From Croceicoccus marinus (GTDB taxonomy: Bacteria; Pseudomonadota; Alphaproteobacteria; Sphingomonadales; Sphingomonadaceae), in the NCBI RefSeq assembly GCF_001661675.2, contig NZ_CP019602.1, forward strand, positions 2,629,501 to 2,693,500: a stretch of DNA of 64,000 nt, written 5' to 3'. Of this stretch, positions 17,199 through 25,890 are shown one piece after another (within the stretch, counting starts at the first letter, position 1; each line of letters starts with the position of its first letter). A model generated the notes under the pieces. That model worked only from the letters and a program-made list of their open reading frames with translations. It ran no database searches and had not been told where the DNA came from. The position numbers and the translations under genes are program-made.

Positions 17199-17214
17199 GC
17201 GGGATGCGCGCCGC

Positions 17215-17442
17215 CTAGCGCGCGATCAGCAGCAGCAGCGCGACCACTGCGATCGCCGCGGCCTGGTACTTGATGCGCGCGAACATCGCCTTGTTCTGGC
17301 GTTCCTGCATCATTTTCACCCGCTCTTCCCCGCCTTCGAGGTCGAGCCGGGTCGTTTGCAGGAATGCGATGATCCCTTTCACCAGCGAGACGACGACCAT
17401 GACGGCCAGGATGGCGATGACAATGGCAAGGAATGTATTCAT
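17215..17442 (-). CDS. Twin transmembrane (HIG1-like) small protein
   Basis: A 75-residue protein with two hydrophobic helices (residues about 3-26 and 58-74) joined by a charged loop containing 'RVKMMQERQNKAMFARIKYQ'. This arrangement matches small twin-transmembrane/HIG1-type proteins often encoded next to the adenosyltransferase gene in sphingomonads. It is 16 bases upstream of that gene and probably in one operon. Confidence 0.75.
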   Translation of the reverse strand: MNTFLAIVIAILAVMVVVSLVKGIIAFLQTTRLDLEGGEERVKMMQERQNKAMFARIKYQAAAIAVVALLLLIAR

Positions 17443-17519
17443 GGCCGTGAGATAGTGATCGCGGAGGCGAAACGCCAGCCCCCCACGCTCCTGCCCCTAA
17501 GGTCAGGTCGCGACCAAGG

Positions 17520-18371
17520 TCAGCTCGTCCCCAATGTCAGCTCGCCGGGCAGCACGCCCGCGCGCAGCCGGTCCGCCAGTGCGCGCCCGTCCTCGCCCGC
17601 CAGCCGGCGCTGCGCCAGCGACGGCGATCCGCGCCGCTTGGCAAGCTTCTGCCCGTCCGCATCGAGCAGCAGCGCGTGGTGGTGCCACACCGGCACGGGC
17701 AGGCCGAGCAGCGCCTGCAGCAAGCGGTGGACATGGGTGGAGGCGAACAGGTCCATGCCCCGCGTCACCACCGTGATCCCGTCCGCCGCATCGTCCAGCG
17801 TCACCGCCAGATGATAGCTACCCGGCGCGTCCTTGCGGCCCAGTATCACGTCGCCGAAGATTTCGGGCGTGGCGCGCACGGTGCCCGCGATCTCGTCCTG
17901 CCATGCCAGGGGCCCGGTGCGGCGGGTGGCTTCCGCCATGTCGAGCCGCCATGCAACCGGGCCGTCGCCGGCGGCATGCCGCCCGCGGCAGGTGCCGGGA
18001 TAGATCGGCCCGTCCGGTCCCGTCGCGGTCGCGGCGGCGGCGATTTCGGCGCGGGTGCAGCGGCAGGGATAGACAAGGCCATCGCGCTTCAACCGGTCGA
18101 GCGCGGCGGCATGGCCCGCGATGCGGGAAGACTGGCGGATCGCCTCTTCGTCCCAGTCCAGGCCGAGCCAGCGCAGGTCTTCCAGCGCGGCATCCGCGAA
18201 TTCGCCGCGGCTGCGCGCACCGTCGATATCCTCGATCCTGACGAGGAAGCGGCCGCTGTCATCACCCGTCCGGGCGCCCGCCCGCGCCCGGTCATGCGCC
18301 GCGATCGCCGCATAGGCATGGCCCAGGTGCAGCGGGCCGTTCGGGCTGGGGGCGAAGCGGGTGACGATCAT
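17520..18371 (-). CDS. gluQRS: Glutamyl-Q tRNA(Asp) synthetase
   Basis: GluQRS activates glutamate and attaches it to the queuosine base of tRNA(Asp); it is a truncated GluRS without the anticodon-binding domain. The 283 residues include the HIGH-type motif 'PSPNGPLHLGHAYAA', zinc-ligand cysteines in 'YPCRCTRAEI' and 'YPGTCRGRH', and a KMSKS-like 'QKLAKRRGS'. The ATG at 18371 fits the family N-terminus (IVTRFAPSPNGPL). QueG, which makes its queuosine substrate, is also encoded in this window (about 61.2-62.3 kb). Confidence 0.92.
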   Translation of the reverse strand: MIVTRFAPSPNGPLHLGHAYAAIAAHDRARAGARTGDDSGRFLVRIEDIDGARSRGEFADAALEDLRWLGLDWDEEAIRQSSRIAGHAAALDRLKRDGLVYPCRCTRAEIAAAATATGPDGPIYPGTCRGRHAAGDGPVAWRLDMAEATRRTGPLAWQDEIAGTVRATPEIFGDVILGRKDAPGSYHLAVTLDDAADGITVVTRGMDLFASTHVHRLLQALLGLPVPVWHHHALLLDADGQKLAKRRGSPSLAQRRLAGEDGRALADRLRAGVLPGELTLGTS

Positions 18372-18691
18372 CGCGCCCGTCTGTGCCGCGCGCGCCGCCT
18401 GTGCACAAGCCTGCGGACATCGGGTGGGCAAATTGCGGATAGGCGGGGGATGACCCGTGCACGGACTGTGGAAACCGTTCCTTGCGCCATCTTGACCCGC
18501 GCGGCGCGTCAGGGCAGCAATTGCACTATCATGCGTCATCATGCGGTCATCCAATCCTGCCAGTCAGCGCCCCCTACCGGCGCTGTCGGCATTGGGGTAT
18601 TTTGGGCGGCCGTCCGGCCCCATACCGCCGCGGCGCACCGTGGAAGGGCCGTCCAAAGGCCCTTCGCTCAGATGGAGGCGCGGCGAAGGAT

Positions 18692-19300
18692 ATGTTTCGG
18701 GCTGAGTTGATCGAACAGAAGGCCAGGCTCGCAAGTGCAGACGACGATCCCGTCCGCAAGCTTGCGAGCTGCCCTGCCCTTGTCCTCAACGCCGATTACA
18801 CGCCGCTTTCCTATTATCCTTTAAGCCTGTGGCCATGGCAGACCGCGATCAAGGCGGTGTTCCTCGACCGGGTGGCGATCGTCGCCAGCTATGACCGGGA
18901 AGTGCATTCCCCCTCGCTCGACATGAAGATCCCCAGCGTGATCGCGCTCCGCGAATTCGTGAAGCCCTCGCAGTTCCCGGCCTTCACCCGCTTCAACCTG
19001 TTCCTGCGCGACCGATTCTGCTGCCAGTATTGCGGCAGCCCCCGGCAGCTGACCTTCGACCACGTGGTCCCCCGGCGGCTGGGCGGGCGCACCAGCTGGG
19101 AAAACATCGTTACCGCCTGCGCGCCGTGCAACATGAAGAAGGGTGGGCGCACGCCGAAGCAGGCGCATATGCATCTGCATGTCGACCCGATCCGCCCGAC
19201 CAGCTGGCAGCTGCAGGAAAAGGGGCGCGGCTTTCCGCCCAACTATCTGCACGAGACGTGGCGCGACTGGCTGTACTGGGATATCGAGCTGGAGGAATAG
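18692..19300 (+). CDS. HNH endonuclease domain protein
   Basis: A 202-residue protein. The HNH core is 'FCCQYCGSPRQLTFDHVVPR' followed by 'NIVTACAPCNMKKGGRTP', with two CxxC zinc knuckles and His in DHVVP. The N-terminal half ('VLNADYTPLSYYPLSLWPWQ') is the conserved lead-in of a widespread alphaproteobacterial HNH family of unknown physiological role. The start is chosen by GGCGAAGG upstream; an in-frame ATG at 18482 would add 70 residues of non-conserved sequence. Confidence 0.85.
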   Translation: MFRAELIEQKARLASADDDPVRKLASCPALVLNADYTPLSYYPLSLWPWQTAIKAVFLDRVAIVASYDREVHSPSLDMKIPSVIALREFVKPSQFPAFTRFNLFLRDRFCCQYCGSPRQLTFDHVVPRRLGGRTSWENIVTACAPCNMKKGGRTPKQAHMHLHVDPIRPTSWQLQEKGRGFPPNYLHETWRDWLYWDIELEE

Positions 19301-19332
19301 CGGCGATCCTGCCGCTTCGCTGCGGAGCCACG

Positions 19333-19896
19333 ATGTCCTTCACCAATCTCCTCGTCCCGACCTATGTGCCGATGCTGACAAATCTGTCGGCGTGGCTCGA
19401 CAAGGCGAAGGCGCAGATGCCCGGCGACGAGGCCGAGGCGCTGCTGTCGGCGCGGCTGGCGGACGACATGTATCCGCTGGCGACCCAGCTGCGCTTTGCC
19501 TGCGTGCAGGCGCTGGAAGCGGTGCACCGGCTGCAGGGGATGCCATTTCCGGGCCGCATCGGCGAGCTGGTGCAGCAGGGGCGCGACGCGGGCGAGCGGC
19601 CCGGTTCCATCGCCGAAGCGCAAGCCGTGATCGCCGCCGCCATCGCCGAGGTCGAGGCGCTGGATGCAGGCGCGCTGGATGCCGATCCGGACAGCGCCAT
19701 CGTCCACGAATTGCCCAATGGCATGGTGCTGGACCTGACCGCGCAGCAATATGCGCGCGACTGGGCGATCCCGCAGTTCTATTTCCACGTGATGACCGCC
19801 TATGCGATCCTGCGCCACCGCGGTGTGGAGATCGGCAAGGCGGATTATTGCGCGCATGTCCTGCCGTTCCTGCGCCCGGTGCCGCAAGACGTCTGA
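19333..19896 (+). CDS. DUF1993 domain protein
   Basis: A 187-residue soluble helical protein. The N-terminal 'YVPMLTNLSAWLDKAKAQ' and the C-terminal 'FYFHVMTAYAILRHRGVEIGKADY' are typical of DUF1993, a DinB-like four-helix-bundle family without known function. It starts 32 bases after the HNH gene, probably in the same transcript, and is convergent with hemH. Confidence 0.85.
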   Translation: MSFTNLLVPTYVPMLTNLSAWLDKAKAQMPGDEAEALLSARLADDMYPLATQLRFACVQALEAVHRLQGMPFPGRIGELVQQGRDAGERPGSIAEAQAVIAAAIAEVEALDAGALDADPDSAIVHELPNGMVLDLTAQQYARDWAIPQFYFHVMTAYAILRHRGVEIGKADYCAHVLPFLRPVPQDV

Positions 19897-19917
19897 CGCA
19901 AGGCGAAGCGCGACCGC

Positions 19918-20979
19918 CTAGACCCAGCCGCCCAGTTCGCGGACGACCAGCGATTCCAGCATGTCCATGCCGGGCGCCCCGTCGTTCAGGCAGGCGAGCG
20001 CGGCGAATTGCTCTCCCCCCGCTCCGGTGAACTGGTCGCGGCCCTGCATCGCCAGCTCCTCCAGCGTTTCGAGGCAATCGGCGGAAAAGCCCGGCGCGGC
20101 GACGACCAGCCGTTTCGTGCCCGCCTTGCCCTCGGCCTGAAGCACGACATCGGTGGCGGGTTCCAGCCATTTGGCGCGGCCAAAGCGAGACTGGAAGGTG
20201 ACGTCGATGCGCAGGTCCGGATGGGTCTGCGCCATCGCGCCCGCCAGCAGGCGCGCGGTCTTGCGGCAATGGCAGTGATAGGGATCGCCCAGATGCAGCG
20301 TGCGTTCGGGCATGCCGTGGAACGACAGCAGCAGGACCTCGGGCTCCCACGCCAGCGCCGCGATCTGCCGCGCGATATCGGCCTGCAGCGCGGCGATATA
20401 GGCCGGGTCGTCGTGATAGGGCGGCAGGGTGCGGATCGCAGGCTGCCAGCGCATCCTGCCCAGCGCCGCGCCCAGCGAGTCGACCGCCGTCGCGGTGGTC
20501 GCGCCCGAATATTGCGGATAGAGCGGCGCGAACAATATGCGATCGAAGCCCGCGTCCTTCAGCGCCTGCACCTTGTCGGCGATCGCGGGTCTGCCATAGC
20601 GCATCGCCCAGTCGACCTTGACCCGATCCCCCAGCCGCGCCTGCAGCGCCTCCGCCTGGCGGCGGGTGATCGCGGCGAGCGGGGAGCCGTCCTCGGTCCA
20701 GACCTGGCTATAGGCGTGGGCGGATTTCTTCGGCCGTGTATTCAGGATGATGCCGCGCAGGATAGGCTGCCAGGCGATCGGCGGTATCTCGACCACGCGG
20801 CGGTCGGACAGGAATTCGGCGAGGTAGCGCTTCACCGCGCCTTTCTCCGCCGCGTCGGGCGTGCCCAGGTTCACCAGCAGCACCGCGACGCGGCCCGTCG
20901 GCGCGGTCGGGTGGTCGGCGGGGCGCGGCATGACAGCTTGCGGCGTCGCGGCCTGATGGGTCGTCTCGGTATCGCTCAT
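19918..20979 (-). CDS. hemH: Ferrochelatase
   Basis: HemH inserts Fe(II) into protoporphyrin IX, the last step of protoheme synthesis. The 353 residues include 'VLLVNLGTPDAAEKGAVKRY', 'LYPQYSGATTATAVD', the catalytic His in 'LLLSFHGMPERTL' and 'FQSRFGRAKWLEP'; the acidic 'CLETLEEL' follows. An N-terminal Thr/Pro/Ala-rich extension of about 28 residues precedes the domain. The ATG overlaps the stop of the upstream gene (ATGA), so it is translated as the last gene of an mrp/molybdenum-hydroxylase operon. Confidence 0.95.
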   Translation of the reverse strand: MSDTETTHQAATPQAVMPRPADHPTAPTGRVAVLLVNLGTPDAAEKGAVKRYLAEFLSDRRVVEIPPIAWQPILRGIILNTRPKKSAHAYSQVWTEDGSPLAAITRRQAEALQARLGDRVKVDWAMRYGRPAIADKVQALKDAGFDRILFAPLYPQYSGATTATAVDSLGAALGRMRWQPAIRTLPPYHDDPAYIAALQADIARQIAALAWEPEVLLLSFHGMPERTLHLGDPYHCHCRKTARLLAGAMAQTHPDLRIDVTFQSRFGRAKWLEPATDVVLQAEGKAGTKRLVVAAPGFSADCLETLEELAMQGRDQFTGAGGEQFAALACLNDGAPGMDMLESLVVRELGGWV

Positions 20980-23522
20980 CGTGCCATGCTCCCGTCGGGC
21001 AGTTCGACCGGCTCGTCATAGGCGGGCGCGGCGGAATCGGGTGCGGCATCCTCTGCCGCGGGTTCGAGGGCCGCGTCGGCGGCGGCATCGGCCTGCTGCG
21101 GCGGGTTCGCCGGGGCCAGTTGCGAAGCGCTGACGCGGATCGGCATCGTGCGGTAACGGCTGCCGGTCGCGGCGCGCAATGCGTTGGCGATGGCTGGCGG
21201 CGCGGCGACCACGCCGATCTCGCCCGGATCGAACGGCGGCGCGAGACTGTCGGCAAAGGCCACGCTGATTTCGGGCATGCGGGACAGCTGCGGCAGGTTC
21301 AGCGCGCCCAGCGTGCGTTCGCGCACCAGGCCGCCGTCGAAGCCGACCGCCATGCCCAGCGCCAGCGCCATGCCATAAAGCAGCCCGCCCTCGATCTGCT
21401 GCAGCGCAAGGTCATAGTCGATGATGCGCCCGATATCGACATGGGCCGACAGGCTGGACACCTCGACCCCGCCCCCCGCCTCGCTCGATCCCAGCCGCGC
21501 ATTGGCGATCACCGCGATATAGCCGCCGCCCTCGGGCCGCCCGGCGGGATCGGCCATCTGCCAGCAGGCCAGCCCCTGGCTGCTGCCGTCGCTGCCGCCG
21601 TCCCAGCCCGCGATCTGCGCCGCCCCCTGCAAACAGGCGAACAGGCGCGGATTATCGCCCAGCATGGCGACGCGAAACGACAGAGGCTCCTCGCCATTGG
21701 CGCGGGCAACCTCGTCCACGAAGCATTCGGCGGCGAAGCAGGGATGGATCTCGCCATTGCCGCGCAGGCGTCCGACCGGCACGCCGATATCGGCGGGCAC
21801 GCAATCGACCAGCAGTTCGGGTATCGCATAGGGCGGCGCATGGCCCATCAGCGCGGGCGGATCGACCAGCCCCGATGCCGCCTCCATCGCCGCTTCGGGG
21901 CGCAGCCCCTCGTCCAGGCGGGCGTGCATCTGGCGCGCGGCGGCGGGCCGGGCGATGCGGCTGTGCCAGGCGCGGATCGTGCCCCGCTGCCCGACCAGCG
22001 CGCGGCAGTCGATGCGCGCGGGCGGCAGCGGCAGGGCGCGCAGATGTTCCTGCCAGCGCGAATAGGTCAATTGCACCGGGCGGCCGATGGCAAAGGCGAT
22101 GGCGGCGACCTCGCGCGCGATGGCGACTTCCAGCCGCGCATCGAAGCTGCCGCCCGCGCCCACGGGCAGCACCACGACGTCGCTTTCGGGAATGCCCAGC
22201 GCCTCGGCAGCGGCGCGGCGGGCGGCGCCGGGCGCCTGCGTCGCCATCCACAGCGACAGGCGTCCGTCCATGATGCGCGCGGTGGCGCTGGCCGTCTCGA
22301 TCGTGCCGTGGATCTGCGGGGCAAAGCTGTAGGACGCCTCGGTCACGCCCATGCCCTGCAGCGCGGGCAGCGGGTCGGCCCGTTGGTGGATCACCTCGGG
22401 CGCGCCTTCGGCCATCGCCTGGTCCAGCGCGCTCTGGATCCTTGCATCGTCGGGCAAAGCGCGGCCCGGGCGAAAGCGCGGTTTCATCAGCCCAAGCGCC
22501 TTTTCCGCCGCCCACTGGCTGGTCGCGACGCAGGCCAGCCAGCCCGGCCCCTCGACCCGGCCCAGATAGCCGATCACGCGGCGCGCGGCGCCGTCGTTGG
22601 CATCGGCGTCGAAGCTGTCCAGCTCGCTATCAGCCAGCGGACCATGCGCGGTGGCGGCATAGACCAGGTCGGGGATGCGGATGTCGGCGGCAAAGGGATA
22701 GCTGCCGTCGACCTTGGACGGCGCGTCGAGCCTGACGAAATAGCCCGCCTCTCCCAGCGCGGCATTGCCGGTCAGTTCGGGCATGGTCGCGCTGGCGGGA
22801 TCGGGACGCAGCGGGACGGGATCGGGGGGCGTCAGCCGGGCGGCTTCGTCGACCAGCTCGCCGAAGCGCAGGCTCTTGTCCTGATGGGTGATGAAGCCCG
22901 CCTCGGCGGTGCATTCCTCGAAATTCACGTCCCAGCGTTCGGCGGCCGCCATGGCGAGGACGGTGCGGACCGCGGCGGCAGCCTCGCGCAGTTTCATTTC
23001 ATAGGCCGCGATGCCGGTGCCTTCGGCGGTGGCCATCAGGCGCTCGGTCTCGGCATGCCGCTCGACCAGATAGTCGTCCGGGTCGTCGGCCAGTCCCAGC
23101 CGGTTCGCCGACCCCAGCCAGCTTGCCGACCAGAGCCCCGACCAGCGCGCCGCCAGCACCGGATCGGCATAGGCGGCGCTGATCGCGGCGGGCTCTACCG
23201 CGACCTGGCGCCAGTCCGCGCCCAGTTCCTGCGCCGCGATGCGGGGAAACAATGTGGTCGATCCCTGCCCCATCTCAAGCTCGGGCACGGCGACCGTCAC
23301 CACACCGTCGCGTCCGACCTTGATCCAGGCGTTGAACGCATGTTCCGCCTCTCCGGCCGAGAGCGGGACGGGATAGTCGCGCGGCATCAGCGCCCAGATC
23401 GCGATGATCCCGCCGCCCGCCGCGCCCGCGATCATTAGGTTGCGGCGCGTGACATGCGGACCCGCGCGATCGCGCGGCTTGCGCTTGTCGGCCGAATCCG
23501 GCTCGGGCGGCGGGGGCGTCAT
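20976..23522 (-). CDS. Molybdopterin-binding subunit of a xanthine-dehydrogenase-family oxidoreductase (IorB-like)
   Basis: The protein has 848 residues. The N-terminus has a twin-arginine signal ('VTRRNLMIAGAAGGGIIAIW'), so export with cofactor bound is likely. The rest follows isoquinoline 1-oxidoreductase beta-subunit-like proteins: 'VAVPELEMGQGSTTLFPRIA', 'RLDAPSKVDGSYPFAADIRI', 'PVGAGGSFDARLEVAIAREV' and 'RLRGNGEIHPCFAAECFVDE'. The usual small [2Fe-2S] partner is not adjacent; mrp is directly upstream and hemH downstream, both with ATGA overlaps. The C-terminal 40 residues are Ala/Pro-rich. Substrate unknown. Confidence 0.85.
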   Translation of the reverse strand: MTPPPPEPDSADKRKPRDRAGPHVTRRNLMIAGAAGGGIIAIWALMPRDYPVPLSAGEAEHAFNAWIKVGRDGVVTVAVPELEMGQGSTTLFPRIAAQELGADWRQVAVEPAAISAAYADPVLAARWSGLWSASWLGSANRLGLADDPDDYLVERHAETERLMATAEGTGIAAYEMKLREAAAAVRTVLAMAAAERWDVNFEECTAEAGFITHQDKSLRFGELVDEAARLTPPDPVPLRPDPASATMPELTGNAALGEAGYFVRLDAPSKVDGSYPFAADIRIPDLVYAATAHGPLADSELDSFDADANDGAARRVIGYLGRVEGPGWLACVATSQWAAEKALGLMKPRFRPGRALPDDARIQSALDQAMAEGAPEVIHQRADPLPALQGMGVTEASYSFAPQIHGTIETASATARIMDGRLSLWMATQAPGAARRAAAEALGIPESDVVVLPVGAGGSFDARLEVAIAREVAAIAFAIGRPVQLTYSRWQEHLRALPLPPARIDCRALVGQRGTIRAWHSRIARPAAARQMHARLDEGLRPEAAMEAASGLVDPPALMGHAPPYAIPELLVDCVPADIGVPVGRLRGNGEIHPCFAAECFVDEVARANGEEPLSFRVAMLGDNPRLFACLQGAAQIAGWDGGSDGSSQGLACWQMADPAGRPEGGGYIAVIANARLGSSEAGGGVEVSSLSAHVDIGRIIDYDLALQQIEGGLLYGMALALGMAVGFDGGLVRERTLGALNLPQLSRMPEISVAFADSLAPPFDPGEIGVVAAPPAIANALRAATGSRYRTMPIRVSASQLAPANPPQQADAAADAALEPAAEDAAPDSAAPAYDEPVELPDGSMAR

Positions 23523-24523
23523 CGCACGCCCTCTAGCAGCCGGTCCGCCAGCCCGGCGAAGGAATCGGCGATCGCCCCCTCGCCCGCGGCGGGCGGGCGG
23601 CCCGCGTCGCTGGCGGTGCGGATGTCGATGGCCAGCGGGATGCGACCCAGGAACGGATAGCCCAGACGCTTCGCCTCCGCCTCCGCGCCGCCGGTGCCGA
23701 ACGGATCGCTCGCCTCGCCGCAGTGGGGGCAGACATAGCCAGCCATGTTCTCGACCACGCCCAGCACGGGCACGTCGGCCTTTTCGAAAAAGGCGATGGC
23801 GCGGGTCGCGTCGATCAGCGCAAGGTCCTGCGGGGTGGAGACGATCACCGCGCCCGCGGGCTTGAATTTCTGGATCATGGTCAGCTGCACGTCGCCGGTG
23901 CCGGGCGGCAGGTCGATCACCAGATCGTCGATGTCGCCCCAGTCGGCCTCCATCAATTGCGTCAGCGCGCCTGCCGCCATCGGGCCGCGCCACGCGATCG
24001 CCTTGCCCGGCTCGACCAGCTGGCCCATCGACAGCATCGACACGCCGAACGCGGTATCCACGGGGATCAGCTGTTTCTCGCGCGCCTTGGGCTTCATACC
24101 CTCGGCCGCGAGCAGGCGCGGCTGCGAGGGACCGTAGATGTCGGCATCGACCAGCCCGACCCTGCGGCCCTTGCGTGCCAGCGCGACCGCCAGATTGGCC
24201 GACAGCGTCGATTTGCCCACGCCGCCCTTGCCCGATCCGACCGCGATCAGCCGCGGGCCCTTTGGCGCGGGCGCGTCACCGCTGCGCTCCGCCATGTGGG
24301 CCACGCGAATCTCGCCCAAGTCGAGGCCGGGGTCCATGTCCGCCAGCGCCGCGCGCACATCGCGTTCCAGCGCCCCGCGCGCGGGGGCGTCCATCCCGCC
24401 CGTTTCCAGCACCAGCGTCACCGCGCCGGTCGCGCCGACGCGTACGCCGGCCAGCCGGTCCCCGGTGACGGGTGCAAGGCGGGATCGGATCGCGGATTCT
24501 GTATTCTGAGAGTGGTCGGCCAT
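23519..24523 (-). CDS. mrp: Mrp/NBP35-family iron-sulfur carrier ATPase
   Basis: Mrp (ApbC) binds and transfers Fe-S clusters. The 334 residues have an N-terminal MIP18-like region, the deviant P-loop 'VGSGKGGVGKST', 'DADIYGPSQPRLL', 'DLPPGTGDVQLT' and the CxxC cluster ligands in 'NMAGYVCPHCGE'. The start at 24523 gives the typical N-terminus; ATG 24583 is an alternative, and neither has a clear SD. It is the first gene of the mrp-hydroxylase-hemH operon and divergent from hflK. Confidence 0.93.
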   Translation of the reverse strand: MADHSQNTESAIRSRLAPVTGDRLAGVRVGATGAVTLVLETGGMDAPARGALERDVRAALADMDPGLDLGEIRVAHMAERSGDAPAPKGPRLIAVGSGKGGVGKSTLSANLAVALARKGRRVGLVDADIYGPSQPRLLAAEGMKPKAREKQLIPVDTAFGVSMLSMGQLVEPGKAIAWRGPMAAGALTQLMEADWGDIDDLVIDLPPGTGDVQLTMIQKFKPAGAVIVSTPQDLALIDATRAIAFFEKADVPVLGVVENMAGYVCPHCGEASDPFGTGGAEAEAKRLGYPFLGRIPLAIDIRTASDAGRPPAAGEGAIADSFAGLADRLLEGVR

Positions 24524-24600
24524 GGCGCATGCACTGGCAGCTTGATGCGCAAAATCCAATGCCGCAAAATCGATTTCGACCATCGCGTTCGCCGCAGGGG

Positions 24601-24639
24601 CACCGTGGGGGCACTGTGGGAGCACTGTGGGGGGGGGGG
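24601..24639. repeat. Short GCAC(Y)GTGGGG tandem repeat ending in an 11-G tract
   Basis: Three imperfect units (GCACCGTGGGG, GCACTGTGGGA, GCACTGTGG) lead into eleven consecutive G at 24629-24639, in the gap between the divergent mrp and hflK genes. Such homopolymers slip easily and lie where promoters are expected. Confidence 0.75.
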
Positions 24640-24708
24640 CGGCACCGGGGCGGCGGTTTTTGATCCATGCCCCTGTTTTTATCGGCCCGCATACCTATAA
24701 GGAGATGC

Positions 24709-25890
24709 ATGAACACGATGGGCGGGTCCGTGAAGGACGCAATACTGGGAATGGTCGGCCGCAACCCTTGGGGCTCGTCCGGCAGCGGACGGGATGACGA
24801 GGTGTCGGGCGAAGCCGCGCCCGATGGCGATTCTCCGGCTCCGGCCGGAGAGGACAGGCCGCCCCGGTCGAAACCCAAGAACCCCTGGCTGCCCGATGGC
24901 GGCGCCGGTTCCACCGGCGGCCCGCGCCGCGCCGCGAATATCGAGGATCTGTTCGGCCGCCGCGGCGGACGCGGTCCCGGCGGCGGGCCAAGCGGCGGCG
25001 GCGGCGGCAGTTTCCCGCGCATGCCGCAGGCCCCCGGCGGGAAGAGCTGGGTGCCGCTGGTCATCGTCGCGGTGATCGCGTTCTGGATCCTGCTGACCAG
25101 CTTCCACATGATCGGCCCCAAGGAACAGGGCATCGTCACCACTTTCGGCAAGTACGAACGCACGCTGCGCCCCGGCGTGTCCTTCACCATGCCCTGGCCG
25201 ATCCAGCAGGTCGAGGTCGAGGACGTCACATCGATCCGCCGCGACACGATCCCCGAGGGCGAGGGCGAGAAGCTGATGCTGACCGGCGACCAGAACCTGG
25301 TCGACCTGTCGTATCTGATCCGCTGGAACATCAAGGACCTCAAGCTCTATACCTTCCAGCTGGCCGAGCCGGACGAGACGGTGAAGGAAGTGGCCGAGGC
25401 CGCGATGCGTGCCGCCGTCGCCGAAGTGACGCTGGACGAGGCGCTGTCCGGTTCGGGCCGCGCCGAGATCGAGCGCAGCGTGGCGGCGAACATGCAGGCG
25501 CTGCTCGATGCCTATCGCGCGGGCGTCACCATCCAGGGCGTCGAGATCAAGAAGGCCGACCCGCCCGGACAGGTGATCGACGCATTCCGCGAGGTTCTGG
25601 CCGCCCAGCAGGACGCGCAGTCCGACATCAACCGTGCGCGTGCATGGGCCGAACAGGTCACCGCCCGCGCCGAGGGTGAGGCGCAGGAGTTCGACGAGGT
25701 GTACCAGCAGTACCGCCTGGCCCCCGAAGTGACGCGCCGCCGCCTGTATTACGAAACCATGGAGCGCGTGTTGCGCGAGACCGACAGCACCGTCGTCGAG
25801 ACCGATGGCGTGGTGCCCTATCTTCCCCTGCCCGAGACCCGGCGGAGCACCAGCCCCGCCCCGCAGGCCGCCCCGCAGGAGAACAACTGA
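24709..25890 (+). CDS. hflK: FtsH protease modulator HflK
   Basis: HflK forms, with HflC, the periplasm-facing SPFH complex that encloses and restrains FtsH. Of 393 residues, the first 110 are Gly/Pro-rich, charged and cytosolic (typical of HflK). One membrane helix follows ('WVPLVIVAVIAFWILLTSF'), then the SPFH domain ('KEQGIVTTFGKYERTLRPGV'). The start is set by AAGGAG 4 bases upstream. The stop TGA overlaps the hflC ATG by one base. Confidence 0.95.
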   Translation: MNTMGGSVKDAILGMVGRNPWGSSGSGRDDEVSGEAAPDGDSPAPAGEDRPPRSKPKNPWLPDGGAGSTGGPRRAANIEDLFGRRGGRGPGGGPSGGGGGSFPRMPQAPGGKSWVPLVIVAVIAFWILLTSFHMIGPKEQGIVTTFGKYERTLRPGVSFTMPWPIQQVEVEDVTSIRRDTIPEGEGEKLMLTGDQNLVDLSYLIRWNIKDLKLYTFQLAEPDETVKEVAEAAMRAAVAEVTLDEALSGSGRAEIERSVAANMQALLDAYRAGVTIQGVEIKKADPPGQVIDAFREVLAAQQDAQSDINRARAWAEQVTARAEGEAQEFDEVYQQYRLAPEVTRRRLYYETMERVLRETDSTVVETDGVVPYLPLPETRRSTSPAPQAAPQENN

